A stretch of 9,745 bases of DNA from an uncultured Bacillota bacterium. GTDB taxonomy: Bacteria; Bacillota; Dehalobacteriia; UBA4068. Location of the stretch: positions 1 to 9,745 of the forward strand of contig CAKQQU010000049.1 of the NCBI GenBank assembly GCA_934271085.1. Direction: 5' to 3'. The notes under the pieces were generated by a model that was not told the DNA's origin, searched no databases, and was given only the letters and a program-made list of their open reading frames with translations. Both the position numbers and the translations under genes were made by a program. Position 1 is the stretch's first letter. Each line of letters begins with the position of its first letter. This document shows, in pieces, positions 1 through 6,590 of the stretch.

Positions 1-1
1 C

Positions 2-1504
2 ATCGACGGTTTCCGTGAGCAGGCTTTGGCAGAGATAGACAAAGTCAAATTCATTCCCTCCTGGGGCCATGACCGTATCTACAATATGATCCGCGACCGG
101 GGCGACTGGTGCATTTCCCGCCAGCGCACATGGGGTGTTCCTATCCCGATTTTCCATTGTGAGGATTGCGGCGAATATATCATCAATGATGATACCCTTG
201 ATCATCTTTATCCCATGTTCAAGGAAGAGGGTTCCAATTGCTGGTTTACCCATGATACTGCGGAGCTGCTGCCTGAAGGCTATAAATGCCCCAAATGCGG
301 CGGCACCCATTTCCGCAAGGAAAGCGATACCATGGATGTGTGGTTCGACAGCGGCAGCTCCCATATGGCTGTTTTGGAAAACGACCGCTGGAGCGGCCTT
401 TCCTGGCCGGCTGACCTTTATCTGGAAGGCAGCGACCAGCATCGCGGCTGGTTCAATTCTTCTTTGTGCGTAGCTGTAGCCAATAAGGGCTGCGCCCCTT
501 ATCGTCAGGTTCTTACCCATGGTTTCCTGGTTGATGAGGAAGGCCGCAAACAATCCAAATCTTTGGGCAATACCATCAGCCCTCAGGATATAATCAAGGA
601 TATGGGCGCCGATGTATTGCGTCTGTGGGTATCTTCTACCGATTACCGCTCTGATATCGCCAATTCGCCCAATATCTTCAAACAGACCGGTGAAGCATAT
701 CGCAAGATCCGCAATACCATGCGTTATCTGCTGGGAAATCTTTATGATTTTGATATCAATAATGACGTGGTAGCCTTTGAAGATATGGAAGAGCTGGATC
801 GCTGGGCTATGATAAAGCTGCAGGAGCTTATCGGCAAAGTCCGCGATGCCTATGAAAATTATGAGTTCCATGTAGTTTTCCATTCCATCCATAAGTTCTG
901 CGTGCTGGATATGAGTGCTTTCTATCTGGATGTTATCAAGGATACTCTTTATACCGAAAAGGCGGACAGCGCCAAACGCAGAAGCGCTCAGACTGTTCTT
1001 TACCATCTGGTCAATGCCTTAACCAGGCTGCTTACTCCTATCCTTGCTTTCACCACAGAGGAGATCTATCAGTATTTGCCCAAGCCGGCAAATAGTCCGG
1101 AATCTGTAATGCTGCTGGAAATGGCGGAAGTTGATCCTGCCATCAGTGATCATCAGTTGGAAGCCAAATGGGAAAAATTCCTGGAATACAGAGAGATCAT
1201 TGCCAAGGAGCTGGAAAATGCCCGCCGGGAAAAGACTATCGGCCATTCTCTTGACGCAGCGGTTGTTCTTACTCCCAGCAAAGAGGCTTATGATATCCTT
1301 GCCGCTTTGGAAGATGATCTGCCCCGCCTGCTGATCGTATCCCAGGTTAAACTGGAGCAGCCGGGAGATGTGGAAACTCTGGAAGTTAAAGTGTCGCAGG
1401 CTCAGGGTAATAAGTGCGCCCGCTGCTGGATATACAGCGATACTGTAGGCCAGGATGATAAGCATCCGGAATTGTGCCACCGTTGCGCTTCCGTAATTGA
1501 CTAG
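2..1504 (+). CDS. ileS: Isoleucyl-tRNA synthetase, C-terminal part (5'-truncated by window edge)
   Basis: Class I aminoacyl-tRNA synthetase that activates isoleucine with ATP and charges tRNA-Ile in the cytoplasm. The reading frame is open from base 2, so the N-terminal part lies outside the window. About 500 residues are visible. They include DWCISRQRTWGVPIP near the start, a Cys pair (CEDC) and a second pair (CPKC) that could form a zinc ribbon, then MDVWFDSGSSH, the LEGSDQHRGWFNSS active-site block, and the second ATP signature. That signature reads KQSKS (bases 548-562) rather than the usual KMSKS. The anticodon-binding helical domain follows. The protein ends with the zinc finger typical of bacterial IleRS, KCARCW...ELCHRC, just before the TAG stop, so the 3' end is intact. 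pyrB begins 23 bases downstream, suggesting cotranscription. The identification is secure. Confidence 0.97.
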   Translation: MDGFREQALAEIDKVKFIPSWGHDRIYNMIRDRGDWCISRQRTWGVPIPIFHCEDCGEYIINDDTLDHLYPMFKEEGSNCWFTHDTAELLPEGYKCPKCGGTHFRKESDTMDVWFDSGSSHMAVLENDRWSGLSWPADLYLEGSDQHRGWFNSSLCVAVANKGCAPYRQVLTHGFLVDEEGRKQSKSLGNTISPQDIIKDMGADVLRLWVSSTDYRSDIANSPNIFKQTGEAYRKIRNTMRYLLGNLYDFDINNDVVAFEDMEELDRWAMIKLQELIGKVRDAYENYEFHVVFHSIHKFCVLDMSAFYLDVIKDTLYTEKADSAKRRSAQTVLYHLVNALTRLLTPILAFTTEEIYQYLPKPANSPESVMLLEMAEVDPAISDHQLEAKWEKFLEYREIIAKELENARREKTIGHSLDAAVVLTPSKEAYDILAALEDDLPRLLIVSQVKLEQPGDVETLEVKVSQAQGNKCARCWIYSDTVGQDDKHPELCHRCASVID

Positions 1505-1527
1505 CCGTCCTTAATAGGGAGGAATTT

Positions 1528-2511
1528 ATGAGCGGGCATATTGCCAAACCGTCCCAGGAAAGACTGGATATATTCAGGGGGAGAAACATCCTTGATATAG
1601 TCAGCCTTAGCCGGGACGAAATAGAGATTATTATGGAAACAGCAGCCTATTATGACCATGCGCTTAGCGATCATCAGCGTTTGTACGATATGGATGGCAG
1701 GATTATGGCTTCGCTGTTTTTTGAGCCGTCCACTCGTACCCGGCTTTCCTTTGAATCCGCCATGGAGCGGCTGGGAGGCAAGGTGATAAGCGTTTCAGAA
1801 ACGCTGGATTTCCAGATTTCTTCCGCTGCCAAAGGGGAATCTCTCAGCGATGCCATCAGAGTGATCAATCATTACTGTGATGTCATCGTCTGCCGCAGCC
1901 CTTTTACCAGCGCCAGGGAAGAAATAGCTTCCATAGCCTCTGTTCCGTATATCAATGCTGGCAACGGCTCAGGAGAGCATCCTACCCAGGCTTTGCTGGA
2001 TATTTATACAATATTCAAAGAAAAGGGCGGTGTGGATGGGCTGACTTATGCTATCTGCGGCGATCTGAAATACGGGCGGGCAGCCCATTCATTCCTTGAT
2101 GCCTTAAGCAAGTTTTCTCCCAGAAAGATCATCCTGGCTTCTCCGGATGAATTGAGAATGCCCGAGGATTACCTGACCAAGATCAAGGCAGTACCCGGCG
2201 TTGAGGTGGAGGAATGCCGTGATCTTGACCATGCGGTGTGTAAAGCTGACGTATTGTATATGACCAGGGTTCAGCGGGAACGCTTTGACAGTCAGGAGGA
2301 ATATGACCGCAATAAGGATCTGTTTATATTAAGCGGCGATCATCTTGACAGCTTTCCGAAGGGAGCGGTTATTCTGCATCCTTTGCCAAGGGTCAACGAG
2401 ATCACGCTGGAAGTTGATTCTTACCCCGGAGCGGCTTATTTCAGACAGGCCGGCAACGGCGTTCCGGTAAGAATGGCCGTGTTGTCCCTGGTAACCGGCA
2501 GCGTTCGCTGA
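1528..2511 (+). CDS. pyrB: Aspartate carbamoyltransferase catalytic subunit
   Basis: Condenses carbamoyl phosphate with L-aspartate to N-carbamoyl-L-aspartate, the committed step of pyrimidine synthesis; cytoplasmic. The 327-residue length fits the catalytic chain. The carbamoyl-phosphate loop FFEPSTRTR is at residues 64-72. A lysine in AAKGES (K102) matches the mobile-loop lysine. HPTQALLD starts at 151, GDLKYGR ends at R184, TRVQRER (R237) carries an aspartate-site arginine, and LHPLPRVNEI spans 273-282. The usual Arg-His-Pro stretch reads Arg-Ser-Pro here (residues 123-125). The ATG has a good ribosome binding site, GGGAGG at 1517-1522. The gene follows ileS by 23 bases and is closed by a terminator. 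No regulatory subunit (pyrI), pyrR or pyrC is adjacent, and the ileS-pyrB gap is too short for a PyrR attenuator. Family assignment is strong; ornithine carbamoyltransferase is excluded by the KYGR and HPLPR-type signatures. Confidence 0.95.
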   Translation: MSGHIAKPSQERLDIFRGRNILDIVSLSRDEIEIIMETAAYYDHALSDHQRLYDMDGRIMASLFFEPSTRTRLSFESAMERLGGKVISVSETLDFQISSAAKGESLSDAIRVINHYCDVIVCRSPFTSAREEIASIASVPYINAGNGSGEHPTQALLDIYTIFKEKGGVDGLTYAICGDLKYGRAAHSFLDALSKFSPRKIILASPDELRMPEDYLTKIKAVPGVEVEECRDLDHAVCKADVLYMTRVQRERFDSQEEYDRNKDLFILSGDHLDSFPKGAVILHPLPRVNEITLEVDSYPGAAYFRQAGNGVPVRMAVLSLVTGSVR

Positions 2512-2521
2512 ATTTTTGCCT

Positions 2522-2557
2522 AAAACCTCCCGATCATCCCCGATCGGGAAGTTTTTT
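2522..2557 (+). terminator. Rho-independent terminator after pyrB
   Basis: A 12-base arm at 2524-2535 pairs with 2542-2553, with one C-A mismatch, around a six-base loop. The core is CCCGATC/GATCGGG, and a run of six T follows at 2552-2557. It lies 11 bases after the pyrB stop and ahead of the next promoter, so it should close the ileS-pyrB transcription unit. Confidence 0.85.
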
Positions 2558-2584
2558 CATATCCTCCGCATATCTTGGTATAAT
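2556..2584 (+). promoter_or_regulatory. Sigma-A-type promoter for the DUF5665-lspA operon
   Basis: A perfect -10 box TATAAT (2579-2584) is preceded by TGG, giving an extended -10 (TGn). A weak -35 TTCATA (2556-2561, 4 of 6 matches) sits 17 bases upstream and overlaps the T-tract of the pyrB terminator. Transcription would start near 2590, about 20 bases before the next ATG. This is the only good promoter seen before rarA, so it probably serves the genes from 2613 to 6521. Confidence 0.75.
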
Positions 2585-2612
2585 AAAGAGCAAAGATATT
2601 TGCGGAGCAGTT

Positions 2613-3041
2613 ATGGGAAAATTTTGTCATATCAGAAAAAAGGATGCCGATCCGCCTGATTATATCTGTCGGCCGGTTTCGCTTAAAAAGGGCAGGAAAA
2701 GCAGGATCTCTTTTGCCGACGATCCGGAACCTTCTGCGGAAGCCAGTTTTAAACTTACCGGCAAGGATATGCGGGCTATCCGCCGTTTGGCTCTGGATTT
2801 CCAGCGGGCAATAGACTATTATTATTTATGTCAGCGGCCCGGAAGACATATTATTCTGGGGCTGGTAAACGGTATGGCCCGGGGCGTCGGCTTTGCCATA
2901 GGTGTGTCGGTGCTGGCTTTTGTGCTTGTTCAGATACTGCAGGCGCTTAATGTTTTGGAGCTGCCTATCATTGGTGATTTTATAGCCAGATTGCTGGATT
3001 ATGTGGAAGAGGCCCGCCGTATCGGCATAGAAAAATATTAG
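2613..3041 (+). CDS. DUF5665 family small membrane protein
   Basis: A 142-residue protein of unknown function. The C-terminal half resembles the DUF5665 family by my recognition: a helical, charged stretch (about 50-77, with several Arg), then GLVNGMARGVGFAIG leading into one hydrophobic membrane segment (about 89-112). A second short hydrophobic stretch at about 116-127 (LPIIGDFIARLL) and a charged tail follow. The N-terminal 45 residues are polar and rich in Lys/Arg, then acidic (DDPEPSAE). As I recall the family is usually shorter, so this looks like a lineage-specific extension. There is no signal peptide at the N-terminus, so the basic N-terminal part is probably cytosolic. ATG at 2613 has GGAG at 2604-2607, five bases away. 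It is the first gene after the 2556-2584 promoter, and lspA follows 18 bases later. Family call moderately sure; role unknown. Confidence 0.75.
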   Translation: MGKFCHIRKKDADPPDYICRPVSLKKGRKSRISFADDPEPSAEASFKLTGKDMRAIRRLALDFQRAIDYYYLCQRPGRHIILGLVNGMARGVGFAIGVSVLAFVLVQILQALNVLELPIIGDFIARLLDYVEEARRIGIEKY

Positions 3042-3059
3042 CTGTTTTAAGGAGAGCAT

Positions 3060-3527
3060 ATGTTTTGGTTGATAATGGCGGCAGCTATTGCCGCCGATCA
3101 GATCAGTAAGTACCTTATTGTACAGAATTTGGCAGTAGGGGAGAGCATACCGGTACTTGGAGATTTCCTTCATTTTACCCATGTGGTAAATGAGGGCGCC
3201 AGTTTTTCCATGCTGCAGGGGCAGCGGGGTATATTTTTGGTGCTGACAGTTATAGTCCTGGTGGCTGTTATCTGGCTTTATTTAAAAAAAGTGCCCCGGG
3301 ATTATAAGCTGTTCACGGCTATGCTGGGATTGTTTTGCGGCGGCACTATAGGCAATCTTATCGACCGTATTTATCAGTCAGGGGTTACCGATTTTCTGGA
3401 TATGGGCTGGTTCCCCGTTTTTAACATAGCGGATTGCTGTATTTGCGTCAGCGTTATCTTTATCTGCGTTATGCTGCTTTTCGGCAAGGCTGGCAAAATG
3501 ATAGACAGCAAGAAAGTGAAAAAATAA
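3060..3527 (+). CDS. lspA: Lipoprotein signal peptidase (signal peptidase II)
   Basis: Integral membrane aspartic protease that cleaves the signal peptide from diacylglyceryl-modified prolipoproteins in front of the lipobox cysteine. The 155-residue length is usual. The first membrane helix carries AADQISK (Asp13). NEGASFSMLQG (44-54) is the family's second conserved block. GGTIGNLIDR (94-103) is followed by TDFLD and FNIAD, which place the two catalytic aspartates at Asp111 and Asp125. Four hydrophobic helices are visible (about 2-20, 57-76, 83-100, 121-142), with a basic C-terminal tail. ATG at 3060 has GGAGAG at 3051-3056. The gene lies between DUF5665 and rluD, and an ileS-lspA-rluD neighbourhood is common in Firmicutes. 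Identification secure. Confidence 0.97.
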   Translation: MFWLIMAAAIAADQISKYLIVQNLAVGESIPVLGDFLHFTHVVNEGASFSMLQGQRGIFLVLTVIVLVAVIWLYLKKVPRDYKLFTAMLGLFCGGTIGNLIDRIYQSGVTDFLDMGWFPVFNIADCCICVSVIFICVMLLFGKAGKMIDSKKVKK

Positions 3528-3529
3528 AA

Positions 3530-4465
3530 ATGAGCGATACCTTGAACATAAAAGTGGATGGCAGCGGAATTGACCGCCGCCTGGATGCATTTTTAGCGGA
3601 GCTTTACCCGGAGCAGACACGCTCCCATCTGCAAAACCTGATAAAAAACGGTGAGATAACAGTGGATGGCCGCAAAGTCAAAGCCGGTTATAAGCTGCGG
3701 GATGGGGAAACAGTAAACTGGGAGCAGCGGGATATAGCGCCTATGAAGGCCCGGCCCCAGGATATTGACTTGGATATACTCTATGAAGACAGCGATATCA
3801 TAGTGGTAAATAAGCCTCAGGGCATGGTGGTGCATCCGGCGGCAGGCCATAGTGAAGGTACGCTGGTCAATGCCCTGCTTCATCATTGCGGTGATCTTTC
3901 CGGCATTAACGGCGTGATCCGCCCGGGTATAGTTCACCGCATCGATAAGGATACCTCGGGGGTGCTGGTAGCAGCCAAAAACGATGCAGCCCATGTGGGC
4001 CTGACCGCCCAGTGGAAGGGACATAATATTACCCGGGTCTATCAGGCGCTGGTGCATGGCATCATTCCGGAGGACAGCGGCAGTATAGACGCGCCTATCG
4101 GCCGTCATCCGCGGGACCGCAAGAAAATGGCGGTGGAAACTACCCACGGAAAGAACGCCGTTACCCATTACCGGGTGCTGGAGCGGTTTGCTACTGCGGA
4201 TGTGACTTTTATCCAGCTGCGTCTGGAGACCGGACGCACACATCAGATCCGCGTGCATATGGCTCAATTAGGCCACCCTGTGCTGGGTGATCCGGTATAT
4301 GGCCGCAGAAAGGATCCCTATCAGTTGGCAGGGCAGGCACTTCATGCCAAGGTGCTTGGCTTTCTTCATCCTGTTACAGGTGAGTATCTGGAGTTTTCCA
4401 GCCCCCTGCCTGATTATTTTCAGGGGCTGCTGGCGCGCTTCCGTCAGGAGGATAATCGGGGATGA
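3530..4465 (+). CDS. rluD: RluA/RluD-family 23S rRNA pseudouridine synthase
   Basis: Isomerises uridine to pseudouridine in rRNA; the closest E. coli relative is probably RluD, which modifies helix 69 of 23S rRNA. I chose the ATG at 3530, giving 311 residues, because the S4 RNA-binding domain (about 15-65, RRLDAFLAEL then SHLQNLIKNGEITVDG) starts right after it. A longer upstream extension to 3434 would lie inside lspA and has no family support. The catalytic block RPGIVHRIDKDTSG ends at 144, with Asp139 the nucleophile. ETGRTHQIRVHM and GDPVYG are the other hallmarks. The gene begins two bases after the lspA stop with a poor ribosome binding site (A-rich, no GGAGG), which suggests translational coupling. 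It overlaps tcdA by four bases. Family certain; the exact rRNA target is inferred. Confidence 0.92.
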   Translation: MSDTLNIKVDGSGIDRRLDAFLAELYPEQTRSHLQNLIKNGEITVDGRKVKAGYKLRDGETVNWEQRDIAPMKARPQDIDLDILYEDSDIIVVNKPQGMVVHPAAGHSEGTLVNALLHHCGDLSGINGVIRPGIVHRIDKDTSGVLVAAKNDAAHVGLTAQWKGHNITRVYQALVHGIIPEDSGSIDAPIGRHPRDRKKMAVETTHGKNAVTHYRVLERFATADVTFIQLRLETGRTHQIRVHMAQLGHPVLGDPVYGRRKDPYQLAGQALHAKVLGFLHPVTGEYLEFSSPLPDYFQGLLARFRQEDNRG

Positions 4466-5181
4466 GCTATCCACGGGAAGATATATATCAAAGAGAGCTG
4501 GCCTTATTGGGCGCAGATGCCCTGGCACGGCTGGCGGAAAGCAGGGTCGCGGTTTTTGGCGTAGGCGGCGTGGGATCTTACGCAGTAGAGGCTCTGGCCC
4601 GCAGCGGTGTGGGTCATCTGCTGCTGGTGGATTTTGATACGGTGGCTGTATCCAATATCAACCGTCAGCTTTGCGCCCTTCACAGTACAGTGGGAATGGC
4701 CAAAGTTGATGTAATGGCTGCGCGGATAGCTGATATAGACCCTGCCTGTCAGGTAACAGTGGTCAAGGATTTTATCGATGAAAATACTAATCTGGATGTT
4801 TTGCTCTCAGGGGTTGATTACCTGATAGACGCCATCGACCATGTGCCGGCTAAAATATCTCTGATCTGCTACGCCGTTCAGCATCAGCTGCCGGTGATAT
4901 CCGCTATGGGTGCCGGCCGCCGGCTGGATCCCGCTAAGCTGGCTGTTGCCGATATTTCCCAGACCTATGGCTGCCCCCTGGCCCGTAATATCCGCAAAAA
5001 CCTGCGGGAAAAGGGCATCAGCAGCGGCGTCAAGGTCATTTTCAGCAGCGAGCAGGCTATGCCTGTAGAGCCGGGGCAGCTGGGCAGCATTGCCTTTGTT
5101 CCGTCGGTAGCCGGCCTGCTGATGGCTTCTGAGGCAGTAAAGGATTTGGCCGGCCTGGGCAAAAAGGAAAAGCAGGTGTGA
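4462..5181 (+). CDS. tcdA: tRNA threonylcarbamoyladenosine dehydratase (TcdA/CsdL, ThiF/MoeB-like)
   Basis: ATP-dependent enzyme that cyclises t6A at position 37 of ANN-decoding tRNAs to ct6A. It belongs to the E1-like ThiF/MoeB superfamily. The Rossmann nucleotide loop GVGGVG is at 33-38. LLVDFDTVAVSNINRQ (54-69) gives the ATP/Mg-binding aspartate and the SNINRQ motif. SAMGAGRRLDP (147-157) and CPLARNIRKNLREKGI distinguish TcdA from ThiF and MoeB, and the CxxC zinc pairs common in MoeB are absent. Length 239 residues fits. The ATG overlaps the rluD stop (ATGA) and has AGGAGG at 4446-4451. rarA follows directly; tcdA-rarA adjacency matches yrvM-yrvN of Bacillus subtilis. In E. coli the reaction uses the CsdA-CsdE sulfur system, though whether it is needed here is unknown. 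Confidence 0.9.
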   Translation: MSYPREDIYQRELALLGADALARLAESRVAVFGVGGVGSYAVEALARSGVGHLLLVDFDTVAVSNINRQLCALHSTVGMAKVDVMAARIADIDPACQVTVVKDFIDENTNLDVLLSGVDYLIDAIDHVPAKISLICYAVQHQLPVISAMGAGRRLDPAKLAVADISQTYGCPLARNIRKNLREKGISSGVKVIFSSEQAMPVEPGQLGSIAFVPSVAGLLMASEAVKDLAGLGKKEKQV

Positions 5182-5183
5182 AT

Positions 5184-6521
5184 ATGGATCTGTTTGATAA
5201 TGCCAATATGGAAGAAAGAAAAAAGGCCCAGCCCTTAGCCTCCCGGATGCGCCCGGTAAGTTTGGACGATTTTGTGGGGCAGGAGGATATAGTTGGCAAG
5301 GGCCGCCTGCTGCGCAGGGCCATAGAGGCTGACCGGCTGACCTCGGCTATTTTCTGGGGACCTCCCGGCTGCGGCAAGACGACCCTGGCGCAGATCATCG
5401 CCCATACTACCGGCGGCAATTTTCGCACTATCTCCGCTGTATCCGCCGGTATCAGCGATATCCGTGATGTAATAGATTTTGCCAGGGAGCAGCTTAAATT
5501 TTATGGCCGCCGCACTGTGCTTTTTATTGATGAGATCCACCGCTTTAATAAAAAGCAGCAGGATGCCCTGCTGCCGGCAGTGGAGGACGGAACGGTGATA
5601 CTGATAGGCGCTACTACTGAAAATCCCTTTTTTGAGGTGAACAGCGCGCTTATATCCCGTTCCCGGCTGTTTAGGCTTCATGCCTTAAGCGAGGATAATA
5701 TTATGACCCTGCTGCGCCGGGCCATCAGCGACGAGCGTGGCCTGGCTGAATATAAGCTGTCTGTAGACGAGGAAGCGCTCAGGCACCTGGCCTCAGTCTG
5801 CGGCGGCGATGTCCGCTCGGCCTATAATGCACTGGAGCTGGCAGTTCTGACAACACCTGAGAATGAGCAGGGCGTAAGGCATATAGATTTATCCATAGCC
5901 GAGGAAAGCATACAACAGCGCAATGTCAGTTATGATAAGGATGGTGACTGGCATTATGATGTGATCTCCGCCTTTATCAAAAGTATGCGGGGATCTGATC
6001 CGGACGCAACTCTCCATTGGTTGGCCCGTATGACTGAGGCCGGCGAAGACCCGGAATTTATCGCCCGGCGTATTATGATCTGCGCTGCCGAAGATGTGGG
6101 TCTGGCGGATCCCTTTGCCCTGACTCTGGCTGTTTCAGCGGCTGAATCTGTGCATTATGTGGGCTGGCCGGAAGCCCGGATAGCCTTGGCGGAAGCGGCT
6201 GTATATGTGGCCACGGCGCCCAAATCCAATGCAGCATATATGGGTATAAATGCTGCTATAGCAGATGTGAAAAACAAACCCTTTACCGGAGTGCCGGTAC
6301 ATTTGCGGGACAACAGTTATAAGGGAGCCAAGCAGCTTGGGCATGGCAGAGGTTATAAATACCCCCACGATTATCCGGGGCACTTTATCCGCCAGCAATA
6401 CTTACCCGCTGATTTTCAGGACAGGGTCTACTATCATCCAAGCAGTAATGGCCGGGAAGCTAAAATCAGCGAGACGCTGAATAGGCTGTATCCGGATAAA
6501 AATAAACTTGACAACAAATAA
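5184..6521 (+). CDS. rarA: Replication-associated recombination protein A (AAA+ ATPase, RarA/MgsA)
   Basis: Clamp-loader-like AAA+ ATPase that acts at stalled replication forks and on single-stranded DNA/SSB. From ATG 5184 the protein has 445 residues. An N-terminal MDLFD segment, probably an SSB- or partner-binding tail, is followed by RMRPVSLDDFVGQ. Walker A is GPPGCGKTT (59-67). Walker B is LFIDEIHRFNKKQQD (D116/E117). Sensor 1 lies in GATTENP (142-148), an Arg-finger candidate is in ISRSRLF, and sensor 2 is GGDVRSA (R221). The RarA C-terminal tetramerisation region starts near YDKDGDWHYDVISAFIKSMRGSDPD. A GTG at 5178 overlapping the tcdA stop could add two residues. I prefer the ATG because AGGTG at 5174-5178 sits at suitable spacing and family members often begin with MDLF. 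The last codons contain the -35 box of the next promoter. Confidence 0.95.
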   Translation: MDLFDNANMEERKKAQPLASRMRPVSLDDFVGQEDIVGKGRLLRRAIEADRLTSAIFWGPPGCGKTTLAQIIAHTTGGNFRTISAVSAGISDIRDVIDFAREQLKFYGRRTVLFIDEIHRFNKKQQDALLPAVEDGTVILIGATTENPFFEVNSALISRSRLFRLHALSEDNIMTLLRRAISDERGLAEYKLSVDEEALRHLASVCGGDVRSAYNALELAVLTTPENEQGVRHIDLSIAEESIQQRNVSYDKDGDWHYDVISAFIKSMRGSDPDATLHWLARMTEAGEDPEFIARRIMICAAEDVGLADPFALTLAVSAAESVHYVGWPEARIALAEAAVYVATAPKSNAAYMGINAAIADVKNKPFTGVPVHLRDNSYKGAKQLGHGRGYKYPHDYPGHFIRQQYLPADFQDRVYYHPSSNGREAKISETLNRLYPDKNKLDNK

Positions 6522-6536
6522 GGCTGATGTTATTAT
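6508..6536 (+). promoter_or_regulatory. Sigma-A promoter for iscU-mnmA
   Basis: A perfect -35 box TTGACA (6508-6513), 17 bases of spacing, then TATTAT (6531-6536; 5 of 6 matches to TATAAT). The -35 box lies inside the last codons of rarA and the -10 box is ten bases after its stop. Transcription should start around 6543, inside the palindrome at 6537-6559 and about 48 bases before the scaffold-protein ATG. This is the best-formed promoter in the window. Confidence 0.8.
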
Positions 6537-6559
6537 ATCCCTAGTATTATACTAGGGAT
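6537..6559. promoter_or_regulatory. 23-base perfect palindrome, candidate operator
   Basis: Two 11-base arms, ATCCCTAGTAT and ATACTAGGGAT, are exact reverse complements around one central T. The element begins at the base after the -10 box and covers the predicted transcription start, the place where a dimeric repressor would block initiation. It could also fold as a hairpin, but a three-base loop uses up one A-T pair, the stem is A/T-rich in its upper part and the following bases (TCTTGTTTG) are a poor U-tract. I therefore favour an operator over a terminator for rarA. The regulator is unknown; an Rrf2-type Fe-S or cysteine regulator would fit the downstream genes. Confidence 0.6.
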
Positions 6560-6590
6560 TCTTGTTTGCCATTTGGAAAGGAGCAAATAT

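Noticed and set aside
1019..1480. 153-codon minus-strand open frame opposite ileS
   Set aside because: Fully within the conserved C-terminal part of IleRS; no ribosome binding site or domain.
1505..1527. Searched the ileS-pyrB gap for a PyrR attenuator or pyrimidine leader
   Set aside because: Only 23 bases, occupied by the ribosome binding site; no room for such an element.
1789..1805. Seven-base inverted repeat AGCGTTT-CAG-AAACGCT in pyrB
   Set aside because: Short enough to expect one or more by chance in about 10 kb; no T-tract or promoter context.
3593..4267. 224-codon minus-strand open frame opposite rluD
   Set aside because: Composition is rich in His and Met with no family features; it is the antisense shadow of a secure pseudouridine synthase gene.
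4287..4637. 116-codon plus-strand open frame spanning the rluD-tcdA junction
   Set aside because: Overlaps two real genes in another frame and shows low-complexity Arg/Gly-rich sequence typical of an out-of-frame translation.
5235..5681. 148-codon minus-strand open frame opposite rarA
   Set aside because: Shadow of the AAA+ core; no features of its own.
6537..6559. Reading the palindrome as the rarA terminator
   Set aside because: Not excluded, but the following bases are a poor U-tract, and its exact abutment to a near-consensus -10 box fits an operator better.
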